NCBI GenBank assembly: GCA_029204225.1
Contig: CM055106.1
Location: 43,501,003-43,565,002 of the forward strand
Origin: Diphasiastrum complanatum
Lineage: Eukaryota; Streptophyta; Lycopodiopsida; Lycopodiales; Lycopodiaceae
Length of the DNA: 64,000 nucleotides
Reading direction: 5' to 3'
The translations under genes and the position numbers were made by a program. Shown piece after piece: positions 36,679 to 48,555 of this stretch (positions are counted from its first letter, which is position 1; every line of letters begins with the position of its first letter). The notes below the pieces were generated by a model. That model saw only the letters and a program-made list of their open reading frames with translations. It searched no databases and had not been told where the DNA came from.

Positions 36679-37175
36679 ATGGAAGGTACATCTTCAAAAA
36701 TCTGCTTGTTCAATAAGTTCAACGGTGATAAATTCCACATGTGGAAATTCAAAATAAAGATGATACTCAGTGAAAAAGAACTTTGGCCTTCATCTTCTAA
36801 ATGGTGAATTGACCTTGCTTAAGGATGTATTTATGTACGCAAACTGACAAAGGTTTACTATCAGTAAGCAAGCTCGCAGATCAGGGCTGTAGAGCCTTGT
36901 TCAATTTGACAATGTAGTATTTTGGATAAGAACTGTAAAAAAGTCCTCTCTGAAAATAGAGAAGGCAATTTGTACATTTTGAGTGATGAATATGCACTTA
37001 ATGTGAGTACTTCAAATGCTCAATTATGGCATCAAAGATTAAGACACTTAAACATGAGATACATCATAATAGTATCAAGAATCTAAATATTAATGTTGCC
37101 TCCACTAACATTCGACATGTCAGTGAGATGTGCCTACTAGGCAAACAACCTAGATCAAGATTTCCAAGGGGACAA
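36679..37175 (+). pseudogene. Copy 4: gag start fused to gag-pre-integrase remnant
   Basis: From ATG 36,679 the frame reads MEGTSSKICLFNKFNGDKFH then MWKFKIKMIL, a typical copia gag start, and stops after PSSSKW. It then jumps to LLKDVF and a gag-pre-integrase segment (LADQGCRALFN, SENREGNLYILSDEYALNVS, LRHLN). Most of gag, the zinc knuckle and protease are gone. Copies 7 and 8 share this deletion. At 37,175 the sequence is interrupted by element M and resumes at 43,287. Confidence 0.75.
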
Positions 37176-37858
37176 TGTAAAAATTACATCAAATAAGGAT
37201 CTTAAAACACTTGAAATGATGAGGGAAACAATAGATTATGATTTCATAAGATTAGCACAAGTTGAACCATCAAAATCCATCAAAAATCTATGCTTGAACC
37301 TCACTAAATGGCCCAAATCCTTGAAGAAGGCTTCACACGTGTGAAAGTACGGCCTCCCACAGTCTAAGTATTGTACACCAAACCTACATTCAGTCCTATA
37401 ATCATTAGTAATCACAAGTACTCAAACAATTATGAACATAGAGAGCAATTGCACCATTATGAGAGAAAAATCATGATATTGCTTGATTGATTTTGGTGAG
37501 ATATCATCACCTATATATACATGATCCATCACGGTTTTGGGCAGGTATGAGTAGCCCTAAACCTATCCCTATTGCTAATTTTGGTGGATCTTTCATCCCT
37601 ACCAAGTTAGGGTTGGAATCTTGGAGATCCCTCAACAATGCAAAAACTACCAAAAATAGCTCCTATTTTTTCTCCCTTGTATCTAAGCATAATTTGGACT
37701 CATTTCAAAGGTTCTAACACTTAGGTCTACTTTAGAACATCATTATGAATGGACTCCTATGCTATTTGGCACGTGTGACAAGCCACATCATGACCATCTA
37801 ATTATTTACAAGTCATATGACCAAAACTAGGTCAAGCTAGAATTGTGAATTTTTAACA
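37176..37858 (-). repeat. 3' LTR of element M (683 bp)
   Basis: Plus-strand ends TGTAAAAATT and TTTTTAACA, i.e. TGTTAAAAA...TTTTTACA on the minus strand. It carries the palindromic G-box at 37,332-37,345, a second CACGTG near 37,782 and a TATA-like run at 37,512-37,519. Confidence 0.92.
37332..37345. promoter_or_regulatory. Palindromic G-box in the LTR of element M
   Basis: TTCACACGTGTGAA, identical to the motif in element A, although the LTRs do not otherwise align. The other LTR has TTCACACGTGTAAA at 42,756-42,769, with the CACGTG core intact. Binding by bZIP/bHLH factors is an inference from the motif. Confidence 0.6.
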
Positions 37859-37872
37859 CTCCTCCTCACTAT

Positions 37873-39687
37873 CTAGCTTGGTTCAATCATTGCTTTACTA
37901 ATCACTCCAAGTGATGATCTAAACTTCATAAAAGGTATCTTTTGAAGTGGTTTAGTAAGTAGATCAGCTACACATTCATTGCTTGGAACGTGCTCCAAAG
38001 CAATCTCCTTGGCTTGCACCATTTCTCTCACAAAGTGATGGCATATCCCAATGTGCTTAGATCTTGCATGGAAGATTGGGTTAGATGCAAGGTGTTGGGC
38101 TGATATATTGTCATTGTAGATGATTGGTGCCTCCTCTGAATCCATGATCTTTAGCTCCACCAATAATCTCTTGATCCAAAGTACCTCCTTTGTAGTGGTT
38201 GTCAAAGCTTTGTTCTCGGCCTTGGTTGAAGATAGAGATATAGTTTCTTGCTTTTTTGAAAGCCATGAAACCACACCTTCTCCTATGAAAGTTGAATAGG
38301 AACTTGTTGATTTCCTATCCCTCTTGTCCCCTGCAAAATCTGAATCACTAAATGCATGAAGGTTAATCACATCTCCTCTATATAGAATCCCAAAATCCAA
38401 TGTACCCGAGATGTATCTTAGAATCCTCTTAGCCTTTTTCCAATGGATATTCAATTGCTTTTGCATGGATTGGATCAACCTACATACACTAAAACTAAGA
38501 TCTGGTCTAGTTATAGTGATCCACATTAAGGAACCTATAAGTTGCCTAAACAAAGTGATGTCCATGAAGGATCTTTCATCATCTTCATTTGGCACTTTTA
38601 CATCTTGCTCCATTGGTGTGTCAACACTTTTGTATACTTCCATCTTAAACTTCTTCAAAAGACTTTGAGCATAGTTTACTTGACTTATAAAGATAAAATC
38701 AGACCCTCTAAGTACTTCTATGCCTAAGATGAAGTGAAGACACCCTAGATCTACCATCTTGAACTCTAAGGATAGATCTATCTTGATTTTTTCAATACCA
38801 TCAACACTGTTTTCACTAATGATGATGTCATCTACATAAATGAGTAAAAGTACAATACCAACATCATCAAAATTAATGTAAAGAGTGGGATCATATTCAC
38901 TTTGAACAAAAGAAAGTGAAATAAGATAGCAATGTAGTCTTGAATTCCAAGATCTCGAGGCTTGCTTCAAGCCATAGATGCTTCTTTGGAGATGGCATAC
39001 TTTGTTCTCCATTCCATGCTTGATGAACCCTTGTGGCTGCTCCATATAGATATCCTCTTCCAAAAAACCATTCAAGAAAGCATTAGAGACATCCATTTGA
39101 CATAGAATCCATCCAAAATGTGATGCAAGTGCAATGATTAGCCTTATTGTGACCATCTTGGCCACGGGTGCAAAAGTTTCCTCATAGTCTATCCCTCTCT
39201 CTTGAGCATAACCTTTTGCAACTAATCTTGCTTTATGTTTGTTAACACTCCCATTTGCATTCAACTTAAGCTTGAAGACCCACTTGCATCCTATTACATT
39301 CCTTTGAGGTCTCTCAACAAGCAACCAAGTTTCATTCTCAATCAAGGCATCATACTCATCCAACATAGCTTTATACCATTCTTTGGAGTTCAATGCATCT
39401 TCAACATTAGATGGTTCTTCAAAACTAGATAAAGCATAAGAAGTGGATGAGATACCCTCAACTTGCTGTCCTTTGCTTTGATATGTGAGCCTTGATGGCT
39501 CCACTTTTTCCCTTGAAGATCTCCTTGGTGTGATAGGTGGGTTTTGGTGCTTGCTCCTCCATGAGCTCCTCCTCAAAACCAAGATCTTGCTCCTCGGCCA
39601 TCTTCTTCTTGATTGTTGGAGCACTTGAGCCTTCTTCAAGCATATGCATATGATGTTCATCAAAGATGACATCCCTTGAAACAACAC
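37873..39687 (-). pseudogene. Element M: RT and RNase H frame (up to 604 aa)
   Basis: Real homology starts after the frameshift near 39,535-39,560 (RRSSREKVEPSRLTYQ); the first roughly 45 residues from the ATG at 39,687 are an out-of-frame shadow of the upstream frame. RT follows with CKWVFKLKLNANGSVNKHKA, QMDVSNAFLNGFLEEDIYME, LYGLKQ-like IYGLKQASRSW, and YVDD at residues 284-287. RNase H has SDSDFAGDKRDRKSTSSY, but STEAEY has become STKAEN, which replaces a catalytic-site glutamate with lysine. The tail KHIGICHHFVREMVQAKEIA is normal. Together with the frameshift this argues the element cannot move on its own now. Confidence 0.88.
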
Positions 39688-41803
39688 ATTTGTTCAAGGA
39701 TGGGAGATAGACTTTGTAGCCCTTGCTTGAGCTTGCATATCCAAGCATGATCCGTCTTGTGGAAGATGGATCCTCCTTGGTTCTTGTTTCCAATGGCACA
39801 TGCACATAACATATACACCCAAAAACTTTCAAGTGATTAAGATTGGGTTTCTTTCCATACAACATCTCATAAGGAGTTTTGCCTTCAATTGCTTTGCAAG
39901 ACACCCTATTTATCAAGTAGTTTGCACATACAAGAGACTCACCCCAAAAGGATTTGGGCAAACAAGCATCTAATCTTAAAGCCTTAGAGCATTCACATAA
40001 TGTTCTATTCCTTCTTTCAGCAACTCCATTTTGTTGCGGAGTGTAAGGACAAGAAGTATCTTTCTTGATCCCTTCCTCCTCACAAAAGGCCTTGAACTCA
40101 TTGGAGATGAATTCTCCACCATTGTCACTTCTAAGAATCTTGATGCTATGATTATGATGCTTTTCCACAAACAACTTGAACTTTACAAAAGTATCAAATA
40201 CTTGAGACTTGAAGGAAAGTAAGAACACCCAACAATATCTTGAGTAGTCATCAATGAAGGTTAAAAACATGGATGAACCTCCATTAGATTTGGTGCTAGC
40301 AATGTGCACATCCGAGTGTATGAGTTCAAGAGGATGAGATGACTTTGTGATGGAGTTAGGAAACACCTTCTTATGTGCCTTGGATAAGGCACAAGCTTCA
40401 CAAACCTTGTCTTCCTTCCCAATAGACCTTGGTAGGCCTAAAGCATACTCCTCCTTGATCATAGCCTCCATGGAACCCGAGTTGACATGTCCAAGTCTTT
40501 TGTGCCATAAAGTAAAGGTAGATATCTTCAAAACCTTAGTTAAATACATATAGAGGTGTGATATGACCTTTCTAAACTTTGAAGTTAGGTATATTTTACC
40601 CTTCTTATTGATGAAACATTCATTTGAAACAAAGTCAACATTGAAACCATTGTCTACCATTTGGCCAACACTTAGTAGATTCTTTGTTATTGTAGGAATG
40701 TACAAAACACCTTCTATGTTGATCTTTTTGGAAGATCCTAAGCAAAGGGGGATGCTAACAACTCCTTCAATCTTATAAGCTTCATCATTTGCTGTATAGA
40801 TAGATTTTATAGGTCCATCATAAGATAAGAGAGAAGAGAAAAACTCCCTTTTACTAGTCATGTGTGAACTAGCACCCGAGTCAATCCACCAAGGATCTTC
40901 TCCTTTGAAGCTTGTTGAAGAAAATATGGACATCATGAGAGAGTCCTCATGTGAACTCTCCTCCTCCTCCTCTTTGCTCATGTTGGCTTGGCTTTGATCT
41001 TGCTTCCTCTTGAAGCATTCCGAGGCATAATGCCCCATCTTGCTACAATTATAGCACTTCACCTTTGATTTGTCCTTCTTGACTTTGGTGGTTGATGGAG
41101 ATGCCTTTGAGGGTCCTTCTTGATCCTCAAGCTTTGTAGACTTCTTGAATGTTGATCCTTTGCCTTTGGTGAAGAGAGCTTGGTCATCTCCACCTTGAAT
41201 GGAAAGCCTATCCATCCTCTCTTGCATTTGGCTCCTTCTTGATTCCTCGGCCATGAGTGTGCCTTGGAGTCCTTCAAGTATGGGTAGCTTACCCATAATT
41301 GCATATCCCTGAACCAAATTGCCAAATTCAAAGCTTAGGCCATTCAATATGAGTTGAACAAGCTCTTCATCCTTGATAGGATCACCTATAAAGGCTAGCT
41401 CTTTGTTCAATTCCTTTACTCTTAGGACAAAAGTATGTGCACTCTCTCCTTTCTTTTGATAGCTTCTATAGATTTGATTCTTCAAAGCTAACATTCTAGT
41501 TTGGTTCTTGGATTCATAGACCTTTTGCAAAGTCTTCCAAGCATCTTGAGCTGAAGTGCAATCTCCTACCTCTCTTAAGAGTTCATTTGCAACATTCATT
41601 TTTATGCAATGTAGTGCAACATTGCACCTCTTGATGTATTTGGCTTTTTCTTGAGGATGAATAGGTTCACCCTCCTTACCATTTACAATTTCCATCAGAT
41701 CTTGCATGATCATGATGGATTCCATTCTAACTTTCCATATGGAATAGTTAGTTTTGTTGAGCCTTTCATTAGTATTCAAAAGATATGCATTTATAGATGC
41801 CAT
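39458..41803 (-). CDS. Element M: gag-protease-integrase frame (781 aa, ends by frameshift)
   Basis: Starts MASINAYLLNTNERLNKTNY. Gag is followed by a complete zinc knuckle from C250 (CYNCSKMGHYASEC), protease DSGA at 308-311, gag-pre-integrase with WHKRLGH, and integrase with HSDVHIASTKSNGG, LRSDNGGEF and QQNGVAERRNRTL, the DD35E set. Residues about 403-426 (LTSKFRKVISHLYMYLTKVL) match repeat D and replace the stretch that links the pre-integrase sheet to the HxxxH motif. The frame runs out of homology near EEQAPKP (about 39,545) and ends in an alternate frame. A one-base indel there joins it to the RT frame. Confidence 0.88.
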   Translation of the reverse strand: MASINAYLLNTNERLNKTNYSIWKVRMESIMIMQDLMEIVNGKEGEPIHPQEKAKYIKRCNVALHCIKMNVANELLREVGDCTSAQDAWKTLQKVYESKNQTRMLALKNQIYRSYQKKGESAHTFVLRVKELNKELAFIGDPIKDEELVQLILNGLSFEFGNLVQGYAIMGKLPILEGLQGTLMAEESRRSQMQERMDRLSIQGGDDQALFTKGKGSTFKKSTKLEDQEGPSKASPSTTKVKKDKSKVKCYNCSKMGHYASECFKRKQDQSQANMSKEEEEESSHEDSLMMSIFSSTSFKGEDPWWIDSGASSHMTSKREFFSSLLSYDGPIKSIYTANDEAYKIEGVVSIPLCLGSSKKINIEGVLYIPTITKNLLSVGQMVDNGFNVDFVSNECFINKKGKIYLTSKFRKVISHLYMYLTKVLKISTFTLWHKRLGHVNSGSMEAMIKEEYALGLPRSIGKEDKVCEACALSKAHKKVFPNSITKSSHPLELIHSDVHIASTKSNGGSSMFLTFIDDYSRYCWVFLLSFKSQVFDTFVKFKLFVEKHHNHSIKILRSDNGGEFISNEFKAFCEEEGIKKDTSCPYTPQQNGVAERRNRTLCECSKALRLDACLPKSFWGESLVCANYLINRVSCKAIEGKTPYEMLYGKKPNLNHLKVFGCICYVHVPLETRTKEDPSSTRRIMLGYASSSKGYKVYLPSLNKCVVSRDVIFDEHHMHMLEEGSSAPTIKKKMAEEQDLGFEEELMEEQAPKPTYHTKEIFKGKSGAIKAHISKQRTAS
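40525..40595 (-). repeat. Repeat D segment in frame within the element M polyprotein
   Basis: About 70 bp matches the D motif that recurs near 28,880-28,945, 54,080-54,140 and 59,530-59,590 (CTTTGAAGT..., GAGGTGTGATATGACC). On the minus strand all give the same peptide series, (Y/M)LTSKFRKVISHLY, so the fragment is read in the same frame in element M. Confidence 0.75.
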
Positions 41804-42587
41804 TTAGTCTCCTAATCAAGGACTTGACACAAATGAAGGTTACTTCTATTGATTTGATTGAAGGTCTACCTTATCCCACTTCTTAGGGACCTGAAAATAT
41901 CAGTAATAGACTTCCTATAAAGATCTAAGAATGATCTCTAACAAATCAAATCATAGAATACTAGAAGCAATGCACTTGCTTGATTGAAGTAGACAATAGT
42001 AGTAGAATTGCCCCTCTTTCTATGAAGAACATTAAAGCTTCCAAATGATCTGATCAAGAGTGAATTTCAGAAACCTAATATACTTCCAAAATCTCTTGTA
42101 AAATATCTAAATGGAACTTAATGAGGATGCAACACAATCTACTATCCAATCACAAGCAAAAAATGATCAAAATTGATGAAAAATTGATCTAATTTGGTGC
42201 ATAAGTCAAGCAATGGTTGGACTGAACCTAAATCACTTTAGGAGGTGCCTACTACACCTTAGAACAGCCTTGAAGTGTCCCCAAAACTCTGACCTTCCCT
42301 CTCCTTGAATTCTAGAAAGCCTCCTCTATGAAATCACCTCCAAAACTCGCTTAGAAATCAATGCTTGGAGCAAGCAAAACTTGCTATCTTGGTAATGTGA
42401 ATTGAATTCAACTTTGCCTCTGGTTTTAGACACCTAAACACCTGCAAATGAAGTCACACAATGTATTTGACTCACTTTGAGTTCTAGAATCAATACTAGA
42501 TGCTAATATCCAATCTACACAAGATTTAGATAAAAAATTGTGATCAAATTGAATGAGAACCAAGGATTTAGCTATTTCAGCCTTTAG
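41804..42587 (-). other. Leader of element M, between primer site and gag start
   Basis: About 785 bp without a long frame, containing the untranslated leader up to the ATG at 41,803. Shorter than the leader of element A. Confidence 0.7.
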
Positions 42588-43281
42588 GCTCTGATACCAT
42601 GTAAAAATTACAGCAAATAAGGATCCTAAAACACTTGAAATGATGAGGGAAACAATAGATTATGATTTCATAAGATTAGCACAAGTTGAACCATCAAAAT
42701 CCATCAAAAATCTATGCTCGAACCTCACTAAATGGCCCAAATCCTTGAAGAAGGGTTCACACGTGTAAAAGTACGGCCTTTCACAGTCTGAGTATTGTAC
42801 ACCAGACCTACATTCAATCCTATAATCATTAGTAATCACAAGTACTCAAACAATTATGAACATAGAGAGCAATTGCACCATTATGAGAGAAAAATCATGA
42901 AATTGCTTGATTGATTTTGGTGAGATATCATCACCTATATATACATGATCCATCACGGTTTTGGGCAGGTATGAGTAGCCCTAAACCTATCCCTAATGCT
43001 AATTTTGGTGGATCTTTCATCCCTACCAAGTTAGGGTTGGAATCTTGGAGATCCCTCAACAATGCAAAAACTACCAAAAATAGCTCCTATTTTTTCTCCC
43101 TTGTATCTAAGCATAATTTGGACTCATTCCAAAGGTTATAACACTTAGTTCTACTTGAGAACATCCTTACGAATGGAATCCTATGCTATTTGGCACGTGT
43201 GACAAGCCGCATCATGACCATCTAACTATTTACAAGTCATATGACCAAAACTAGTCAAGCTAGAATTGTGAATTTTTAACA
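42588..43281 (-). repeat. Primer-binding site (42,588-42,599) and 5' LTR of element M (42,600-43,281)
   Basis: GCTCTGATACCA is the reverse complement of the initiator-Met primer-binding site and abuts the LTR directly. The LTR is 682 bp, with a TATA-like run at 42,936-42,943. Confidence 0.92.
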
Positions 43282-44861
43282 CACAAGCCACTAGAGCTAA
43301 GTCCATTTTAGAATTGATACATAGTCATTTGTGTGGCCATTTGAGTATTCCCTCTCTGGGTTCAACACTATATTTATTTACTTTTATCAATGATTGTTCA
43401 AGATTCACCAGTATTATGTTCATTAAGAACAAGTCGGAGGCATTTAATCGTTTCAAAGAATTCAAGCAATTTGTTGAGACATAGACTGGTCAAAGATTCA
43501 AGACCCTGCGAACAAACAGTGGTGGAGAGTTCTTGTTAGACAAAATGTTTGACTACTTATCATCATGAGACACTCATCATCAGCTCACCACCAGCTACAC
43601 ACCACAGTATACTGGAGTAGCCAAAAGGAAGAAACGAACACTACTTAATGCAGCATTCATCAATTATGACAGACCTACCTTAGCTGCAGAAGCATTGTCA
43701 AATTTGAATGCAGACAACTGGCGCACTGGCATGCATGTATAATTTACTGATGAAGAACAAGACCTGGCATCTTGTTGAAGCTCCTCCTAATGCAAAGATT
43801 ATCGCCACTAAGTGGATCTTTAAGTTGAAGTTCAATCCACAAGATTTGATAGCCAAATGGAAAGCTCAACTAGTCGTGAAAGGATACGAACAAACCTATG
43901 AAATTGACTACATAGAGACTTTTAGTCCAGTTGTAAGACTTCAGTCAATTTGGTCTTTACTTCCTATCGCAGCTGCCGAAGATCTGGAAGTCCACCAGAT
44001 GGATGTTTAGACTGCTTTTCTGAATGGATACATATAAGAAAATATTTACATCTAGCAACCCAAAGGTTACATCCTTCAAGGCCAAGAACACAAAGTGTGT
44101 AAGTTGCAGAAAGCTCTTTACAGGCTAAAGCAAGCTCCAAGGGCCTATTTCAATAGAATCAATCAATTCTGGTTGTAGCACGACTTCATTCCTAACTCTG
44201 CTGACTCTAATGCTTATCTCAAACATAGAGGCTCGAGCTATGTCATAATAGCTCTATATTCTGATGACTCTTTGATCATCAAGAATTAGATACAATTACT
44301 TCATGAGCCAATGTCGCTATTGTGGAAGGAATTCAAAATGACCGATTCAGGCCCTATACATTACCTTCTCGGCATCGAGATAACCAAAGAAAGAGTAAAC
44401 ATAAGAATAAGCCAAGAAAGGTGTCTAACCAGTGTACTCTACAGGTATGACATGGAAAACTACAAGTCGATAGACTCGCTTATGGATCTAAGATTCAAAT
44501 TGTCGAAGGACATGTGTCGACGACTGAAGTAGAGAAGGAGATGTGCAAATACCCCTATCAGTCGATAGTTGGATCGATCATGTATGCCATGGTCTGCACA
44601 CGACCCGATCTTGCCTATGCAGTTAGCACATTGGCACAAGCTCTACTAAGAGTATTAAGATACATTCAAGCGTCTAATCACTATGTTCTATGATGATAAT
44701 AAAAACTCAGAGGACACTTTAACATTGCCGGTAATGTGGAGACAAGAAAATCCAAGTCTGGCTAGGTTTGCTTTCTAGCAGGAGGACCCATTTCATGGAA
44801 TAGTCGAAAGAAAAAATGCATTTCTTTGTCTTCCATAGAGTCCAAATATGTTGCAACTAAC

Positions 44862-45960
<1,099 letters not shown>

Positions 45961-46240
45961 CTATCTCTTTAGTCAAGGAAATCATTTGGCTCAGAAGATT
46001 GCTTCAGGATCTAATGATCCCTCAATATAGTCCAACTATACTCTACTGTGACAATCAGAGCTGTATTGCTCTTTCTATGAACCCACAAACTCACTCCAGA
46101 ACCAAGCACATCGAAGTTCAATTTCATTTTTTTAGAGAGAAAGTTCTGAACAAGTTTGGCGAATTAAGTTACTATCCAATTGATAGTACGTTGGCGTATA
46201 TCTTGACTAAAGGGTTGAGAAGGGCCCCTTATCCAATGTG

Positions 46241-46655
46241 AAATTCAAATTTGAGATTTATTATTATTATTATTTGAACAACCCTTTGCACATAAGATTG
46301 TTCAATTTATGCAACCTTCATCATGAAGGTTGTGTTAAAATGAAGATTCTCTGTCCCGTCACATTGAATCCATAAAGGGAGCTGAGACTATTGATGAAAG
46401 TTGAAAGTCCAATTTTATGGTTGGCCTACTTGGGAAAGAATTTGACTTTTGACCTCACCACAAGTTTTATGGTTTGAACTTTTGAAGTTTGTTGTGTTTA
46501 GGACACCTCCCTTAGTTTTCCTTTGATAGACTACATCTTTGAGAGTATGTTGAGTTTTGAACCATAATGTCAACTATACCTTTCAACTCAAATGTTGTCT
46601 TCTAAAATCCTATGACTACTAAACGTTTTCTTTGACTATAATAGTTAGCCCATTG
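46241..46655 (+). repeat. Module F after copy 4
   Basis: Same 3' flank as after copies 1-3 and 7, ending GTTAGCCCATTGTTGGC, where element C sequence starts. No gene. Confidence 0.75.
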
Positions 46656-46984
46656 TTGGCTGATTCTGACGAATCGCCAAGATACTCGGACAAAGCAACT
46701 CAAGAGCACCTCTCACCTTAGACCGAGGAGGTATCTGAGAAGACGAGACGAATGAAGACTGGCAGCCGGGTATGAGAGCCAAGGAATACTAGTTAATACT
46801 GTCAAGTAGAAATTGTGTAAGCCTCATGGTGAATCCCGAAAGATGGAATGACCATGTAGGAACTAGTATTTCTAGGCAAATGTAATAAATGCAAGTAGAC
46901 CCATCCTAGAAAAAGTAGAGTGAGCCACCTTTTGATGGTGACCTTTAGTGGAGAGCAATATTCCACTTGTAATTTGTGAAATCT

Positions 46985-47240
46985 GGAAATTCCACTAGGA
47001 TGCCACCTAAGGAGCTCTCTGCACACGACACCACATGAGTTATGGTGGGGTAGAAAGCCCAACCTATCTCACATCATAATCTTTGGTTGTGCAGCTTATG
47101 CACATATTCCTAATAAGCTTCGAAAGAAGCTTGATGAGAAGGTTGAACATGGATTTTTGGTAGGTTATGACAATAATTCGTCATACTACAGAATCTACTC
47201 CCTCTTTGTGAAGAGGAGCTTTTTGTGTATTGTATCAACT
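46985..47240 (+). pseudogene. Copia integrase C-terminal fragment, third family
   Basis: Reads IIFGCAAYAHIPNKLRKKLD, then EKVEHGFLVGYDNNSSYYRI, the segment following the integrase core in copia polyproteins (FGC.AY.HIP...KLD...FVGY). The sequence differs from family B, A and M. Stops lie upstream (near 47,035 and 47,055). It runs opposite to element C and is missing from the left arm. Confidence 0.75.
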
Positions 47241-47712
47241 TCATGCTGAAATGAGAAGAGCCTCCATGAGTTAGATGCATCCATTGAGCTCCTTGATCAT
47301 GATGGTTTTCTTGTGTGATGCCCTTATGATCATGCCCTTCCATTCATATTGTGTGTGGTTGTAGATTTAGAGTGGATTAGTTTTCTTGCTTCCCTAGTTG
47401 TGGTTTAGATTTCATGTTTTCTTGTGGATTAATGTAGGAGCCAGCATTCAAGAAAACTAAATAGGCTAGAGATGTGACATAAATCTTGCATATCCTCTAA
47501 CATTCTAGTTCTTGGTGTTCTTGGATGTCCAAGAATCAAAAGACTGGTTGGTTTCTTGATTCTTGGACTTTTAACATGCTGTAGATTAGTTTTTGTTTCT
47601 TGTTTTGTCAATTTATGCAAGTAAAGTAGTGTAGGATCTGATTTTAGTTCATTTTGCAGCAAAGTAGAAATAGAATTTCATTGTTTGTTCAACGGATCTG
47701 CACACTGATTTT

Positions 47713-47856
47713 ATGGTTGAACGTTTTTGCATGTATGAGTGGTTGTTTATGGATGTGCATAAGCTCAAGAGTGATTTCCCTGGATTGTCCTCTAACAGGC
47801 AGGACATTTACTACATCGATGTCAGTCCCTCCTACCTGGTTTCAGCATTGAACTAA
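47713..47856 (+). other. Unassigned 47-residue frame in element C (right arm)
   Basis: Begins MVERFCMYEWLFMDVHKLKS and ends IYYIDVSPSYLVSALN before TAA. The upstream in-frame codons are open back to a TAG at about 47,672. The left-arm copy is broken by TAG after MDVH. I do not recognise it; it could be a captured gene piece or chance. Confidence 0.3.
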
Positions 47857-48289
47857 GAAGCTAACATTCAAGAAAATGCCAACAAGCCTCTAAACAGGTA
47901 GAAAACAGTTCTTGTAAACAAGATACAAGGAAGAACTAGTAAACAAATTCTATAGGCTCTGAAGATGTCAACATTTGGCACCGTTGCTGCTTGAACTCCA
48001 CACCTCATAAACACACACCTGCTGCAACAGTGTTCTTGAACAGATCCATAACAGTTCTCATCTACAGTCTACCTTGCAAACAAACTACCCTACCTGCAAA
48101 ACAACCTGCACGAGACAACAACTGCAGGCAAAACAACTTGCTTGCAAATCCGTCTGAAAACCAACTTGCTTGCACCTAAACCTGTAAACCGACCAACAAG
48201 CCACAAAAACTGCAAACACAAGCGATCGGACTTGCTTTAGTATCAAACTGAAAAACCAGAGCCCTCACCCACCAACTACACTTCTTCAG

Positions 48290-48555
48290 CCGCCCCGTCA
48301 CGCTCCATTTCTTCATATCTCAGCCGACGCTTCCCTTCATATCTCAGCCAACGCTTTCTTCATATCTTAGTCGATGCTTTCTTCATATCTCAGCCGACTC
48401 TTTCTTCATATCTCAACCGACACTTTTTTTCATATGTCAACTGACACTCCATTTCCTACATATCTCAGCCGACGCTTTCCTTCTAAACTCAACCAATACT
48501 TCTCTTCACATCTCAGCTGATGCCCTCCGCTCACATCTCAACCAACATAGCATAG
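48290..48555 (-). repeat. 23-24-bp minisatellite, inverted single array
   Basis: TTCATATCTCAGCCGACGCT-type units, the reverse complement of arrays at 12,431 and 13,603. About 11 units with individual mutations. Confidence 0.85.

Larger units (their letters stand above)
37176..43281 (-). mobile_element. Element M: near-complete Ty1/copia, nested in copy 4 (6.1 kb)
   Basis: Two LTRs (37,176-37,858 and 42,600-43,281) flank coding sequence on the minus strand. Flanks GACAA (37,171-37,175) and CACAA (43,282-43,286) are a 4/5 target duplication; uninterrupted relatives at 56,220 and 60,918 read GGGGACAAGCC. The primer-binding site lies at 42,588-42,599 and a polypurine tract (GTGAGGAGGAG on minus) at 37,859-37,868. 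I count about 22 LTR differences (about 3%), more than in element A. A frameshift splits the polyprotein. Confidence 0.93.

Noticed and set aside
37487-37717. 76-residue frame MILVRYHHLYIHDPSRFWAG (also at 42,911-43,141)
   Set aside because: It lies within both LTRs of element M and is antisense to the element; its presence twice follows from the LTR pair.
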